DNA of 9,104 nt from an uncultured Eubacteriales bacterium (GTDB lineage Bacteria; Bacillota; Clostridia; Christensenellales; Aristaeellaceae): NCBI GenBank assembly GCA_900553295.1, contig USCR01000100.1, positions 1 to 9,104 on the forward strand. Reading direction: 5' to 3'. Of the stretch, positions 5,658-9,104 are shown one piece after another. Numbering within the stretch: the first letter of the stretch is position 1; each line of letters opens with the position of its first letter. The notes under the pieces are model-generated. The model ran no database searches and was not told where the DNA came from. It saw only the letters and a list, made by a program, of their open reading frames with translations. Made by a program: the position numbers and the translations under genes.

Positions 5658-6111
5658 ACGGATTTCGGATTCCCGCACCACCCATGTGGAAATTTTGATG
5701 CCCGCGGATCTGAACGGCTACAACCGGCTCTTTGGGGGCAGGCTGATGCAGTGGATTGACGTGGTGGCGGGGGTGGTCGCCCGGCGGCATTCCGGGTGTG
5801 AAGTGACCACCGCCTCGGTGGACCAGCTGGAGTTTCAGGCTCCGGCCTTTGTGAACGATACCATCGCCATGGAGGGGCGCATCACCCATGTGGGGCGCAC
5901 CAGCATGGAAGTGCGGGTGGATACTTTCGTGGAGTCCCTGGGCGGGGAGCGGCGGCAGGTCAACCGCGCCTACCTGGTCATGGTGGCCCTGGACCCGAAA
6001 ACCCACAAGCCCACCCCCGTTCCTTCCCTGCTGCTGGAAACAGAGGAGGACTTTGCGGAGTGGGAGGCCGGCAATCTCCGGGCCAAGGCCCGCAAGGCAC
6101 GGCGGGGCTAG
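5644..6111 (+). CDS. Hotdog-fold acyl-CoA thioesterase (YciA/BFIT-type)
   Basis: This 155-residue protein is a single hotdog domain of the acyl-CoA thioester hydrolase family, which cleaves acyl-CoA to free acid and CoA in the cytoplasm, usually as a hexamer. The hallmark is LNGYNRLFGGRLMQWIDVVAGVVARRHSG (residues 23-51), which carries the N...FGG..M.WiD signature that holds the catalytic Asn and Asp of this family. SVDQLEFQAPAFVNDTIAMEGRITHVGRTSMEVRV (58-92) follows, corresponding to the central sheet. The start is the ATG at 5644, with GAGGAGG 6 nt upstream. An in-frame GTG at 5629 falls on the ribosome binding site itself and is rejected. The gene begins inside the end of the preceding one, so it is translationally coupled to it. 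Substrate chain length cannot be read from sequence. The basic tail (AKARKARRG) is unremarkable. Confidence 0.92.
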   Translation: MCSPKRISDSRTTHVEILMPADLNGYNRLFGGRLMQWIDVVAGVVARRHSGCEVTTASVDQLEFQAPAFVNDTIAMEGRITHVGRTSMEVRVDTFVESLGGERRQVNRAYLVMVALDPKTHKPTPVPSLLLETEEDFAEWEAGNLRAKARKARRG

Positions 6112-6165
6112 CAAGACAGGGCTTGAAAGGGCGCTTGCAGCCCGAAAAGGCACGGCATTACAACC

Positions 6166-6208
6166 AAAGGCGGGCGCACCGCTTAGTGGCGAAGCGCCCG
6201 CCTTTTTT
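6166..6208 (+). terminator. Strong rho-independent terminator after the thioesterase
   Basis: AAAGGCGGGCGC (6166-6177) pairs perfectly with GCGCCCGCCTTT (6194-6205) over 12 bp, with a small inner CCGC/GTGG helix in the loop. Six T end the structure (6203-6208). It separates the thioesterase unit from the decarboxylase-tmk unit. Confidence 0.92.
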
Positions 6209-6224
6209 GTGCGCGCCGCCACCC

Positions 6225-6253
6225 TTGCATTCCGCGCCCTGCTCGGGTACAAT
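6225..6253 (+). promoter_or_regulatory. Promoter of the decarboxylase-tmk-mnmA operon
   Basis: TTGCAT (6225-6230) and TACAAT (6248-6253) are 17 bp apart, directly after the strong terminator. Initiation near 6260 gives a short leader of about 25 nt with GGGAGG (6271-6276) 8 nt before the ATG at 6285. Confidence 0.68.
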
Positions 6254-6284
6254 AAAGCGGTATGTGGGAAGGGAGGCGCGTGGG

Positions 6285-7659
6285 ATGAATCGCCCTGTGT
6301 GGGAAATGCTGGAGCGCAATCGGGAGCGGCTTAGCTTTCATATGCCCGGGCACAAGGGCCGGGGGCCTTTCGGACCGGTGGACGCCTACGCCCTGGATAC
6401 CACGGAACTGCCGGGCACGGACGACCTGTATTGTCCGGAAAACGGCCTGCGCCTGGCCCAGGAGCGCTATGCCCGGGCGGCGGGCAGCGGTGCGGCGCTG
6501 TTTCTGCACAACGGTTCCACCGCGGGGATACAGGCCATGCTCATGCTGTATGCCCATCCCGGGGATACGGTGCTTTTGCCCCGAAACGCGCACCTTTCCG
6601 CGGTGAACGGGTGCATCCTGGGCGACCTGCGCCCGGTGTTTATGCCGCTGGACTTCACCGGGGATGGCTATGGATATCTGCGGGAGGAAACCGTGCTGGA
6701 TGCCCTGGCGGCGCACCCCGAGGCAAAGTGCCTGCTGGTGACCCGGCCGGATTATTACGGGGGATGCCTGCCCCTTGGGCGGATTGCGGCGGCGGCCCGG
6801 AAACAGGGATGCCGCCTGGTGGTGGACGAAGCCCACGGGGCGCACCTGCCCTGGCTGCCCGGCCTGACCGGAGCGGCACAGGCCGGGGCAGATGCCTGGG
6901 TGCAGTCCTGCCACAAAACGCTGCCCAGCCTTACAGGCACGGCGGTGCTGCACCTGCGGGACCCGGAGGACGGGCCGCGGGCGCTGCGGCTGCTGCGCAT
7001 GACGCAAACCTCCTCGCCCAATTATGTGCTGATGATGTCCGTGGATGACGCCCGGGCCTACATGGAGGCGCAGGGCAGGGAGCGGCTGACGGCGGTATGC
7101 GCTGCGGCGGATGCCCTGCGGGCGCAGCTTCCGGCCCTGGGCTATGGGGATGGACAAGCGGCCTGGGGGGACACCGGGCTGGAGTTTGACCCCACGCGGC
7201 TGGTGATCCGCGCGCCCCAGGGTGGCGAGGCCCTGGACCGGGCGCTGGCCCAGCGGGGCATGGATGTGGAGATGCACGATATCCACCGGGTGGTGTGTAT
7301 CCTGACGGCCATGGACGACGGGGCGCGTCTGGCCCGCCTGGGGGAAGCGCTGCGCGAGATTCCACCCCAGGCGGTGGAGCTGCCGGTCACGGCCTATGCT
7401 CAGCCGCTGCCCTCCCGGCGGTTGCCGCCCCGGGAAGCGGCGCTGGGCCTGGTGATGGGCGGCCTGCTCTGCGGCTTGGCCAGGTGGAGTGGGTGGAACT
7501 TTCCCGGGCGGGCGGGCGCGTGGCGGCGGCTTCGGCGGGGCTTTATCCGCCGGGCATTCCCCTGGTGGCCCCCGGGGAGATGATTACGGAACAGACGGCC
7601 GCGGCGCTGGCCCAGGCGGGGCCCCGGCGGCGCTTTGGCGTGGAAGGAGAAAAGCTGCT

Positions 7660-7672
<13 letters not shown>
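6285..7672 (+). pseudogene. Orn/Lys/Arg decarboxylase-family PLP enzyme (YaaO-like), with an apparent frameshift
   Basis: This is a fold-type I PLP enzyme of the Orn/Lys/Arg decarboxylase family. FHMPGHKGRGPFG (18-30), TDDLYCPENG (45-54), HNGSTAGIQAM (75-85), VVDEAHGAHLPW (179-190; PLP-ring Asp181 and His184) and SCHKTLPSLTGTA (208-220; Schiff-base Lys211) are all intact. The ATG at 6285 has GGGAGG 8 nt upstream. The frame of the body continues to a TGA ending at 7583, but its last 35 or so residues (WNFPGRAGAWRRL...WWPPGR) look non-native. The adjacent frame encodes the family's normal ending, GRVAAASAGLYPPGIPLVAPGEMITEQ, up to a TAA at 7670-7672. One base is therefore missing, or two are extra, between about 7446 and 7480. 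It may be a sequencing error, a real mutation, or much less likely programmed -1 shifting; no slippery heptamer is seen. In Bacillus subtilis the related yaaO also precedes tmk. The true substrate is unknown, and agmatine or cadaverine production is not established by this alone. Confidence 0.85.

Positions 7673-9104
<1,432 letters not shown>

Noticed and set aside
7446..7480. Programmed -1 ribosomal frameshift in the decarboxylase gene
   Set aside because: No X XXY YYZ slippery heptamer and no clear downstream stimulator are visible. A one-base loss in the sequence is simpler.
7489..7659. Extension of the HAD-TMK frame upstream to 7489
   Set aside because: The extra residues are G/A/R-rich read-through of the decarboxylase gene in another frame. 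The HAD domain starts normally at 7660 with its own ribosome binding site.

Overview
The window reads as chromosomal DNA from a low-motility-of-context Clostridia-type Firmicute. The support is strong GGAGG ribosome binding sites, sigma-A-type promoters with 16-17 bp spacers, U-tract terminators, and a decarboxylase-like gene immediately upstream of tmk, as with yaaO-tmk in Bacillus subtilis. Coding DNA from about 4170 onward is visibly GC-rich and the intergenic DNA is AT-richer. An uncultured gut Clostridia lineage is a reasonable guess, but the sequence does not fix the taxon.

Left part (1-2905). The minus strand carries the 3' part of an unrecognised gene (1-558) that lacks a start. Next to it lies a 180-bp run of six consecutive, different stem-loops (574-752). 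Then come two short ChrA-type chromate transporter genes (761-1333 and 1333-1896), coupled by a TAATG junction. A LysR-type regulator (2021-2905) is divergent from them. The two promoters interlock in the 124-bp gap, which suggests that the regulator controls the transporter pair.

Middle part (2906-4101). Two small monocistronic units, each with its own promoter and terminator: a 141-residue lysine/alanine-rich coiled-coil protein (3149-3574) and a 46-residue single-span membrane protein (3888-4028). Neither has a function I can name.

Right part (4102-9104). A 495-residue protein with glycosyltransferase-like features overlaps a hotdog acyl-CoA thioesterase (5644-6111), and this pair ends at a strong terminator. 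A new promoter then drives an operon: an Orn/Lys/Arg decarboxylase-family PLP enzyme (6285-7672, broken by an apparent frameshift near 7446-7480), a fused HAD phosphatase-thymidylate kinase (7660-8943), and the 5' end of mnmA (8940 onward). The genes overlap (13 nt, then ATGA), so they are probably translationally coupled.

Most worth following up: the HAD-TMK fusion, which pairs a phosphatase with a nucleotide kinase in one chain; the multi-hairpin element abutting a truncated gene; the frameshifted decarboxylase; and the two unnamed small proteins. I found no CRISPR array, tRNA, rRNA, or clear insertion sequence.
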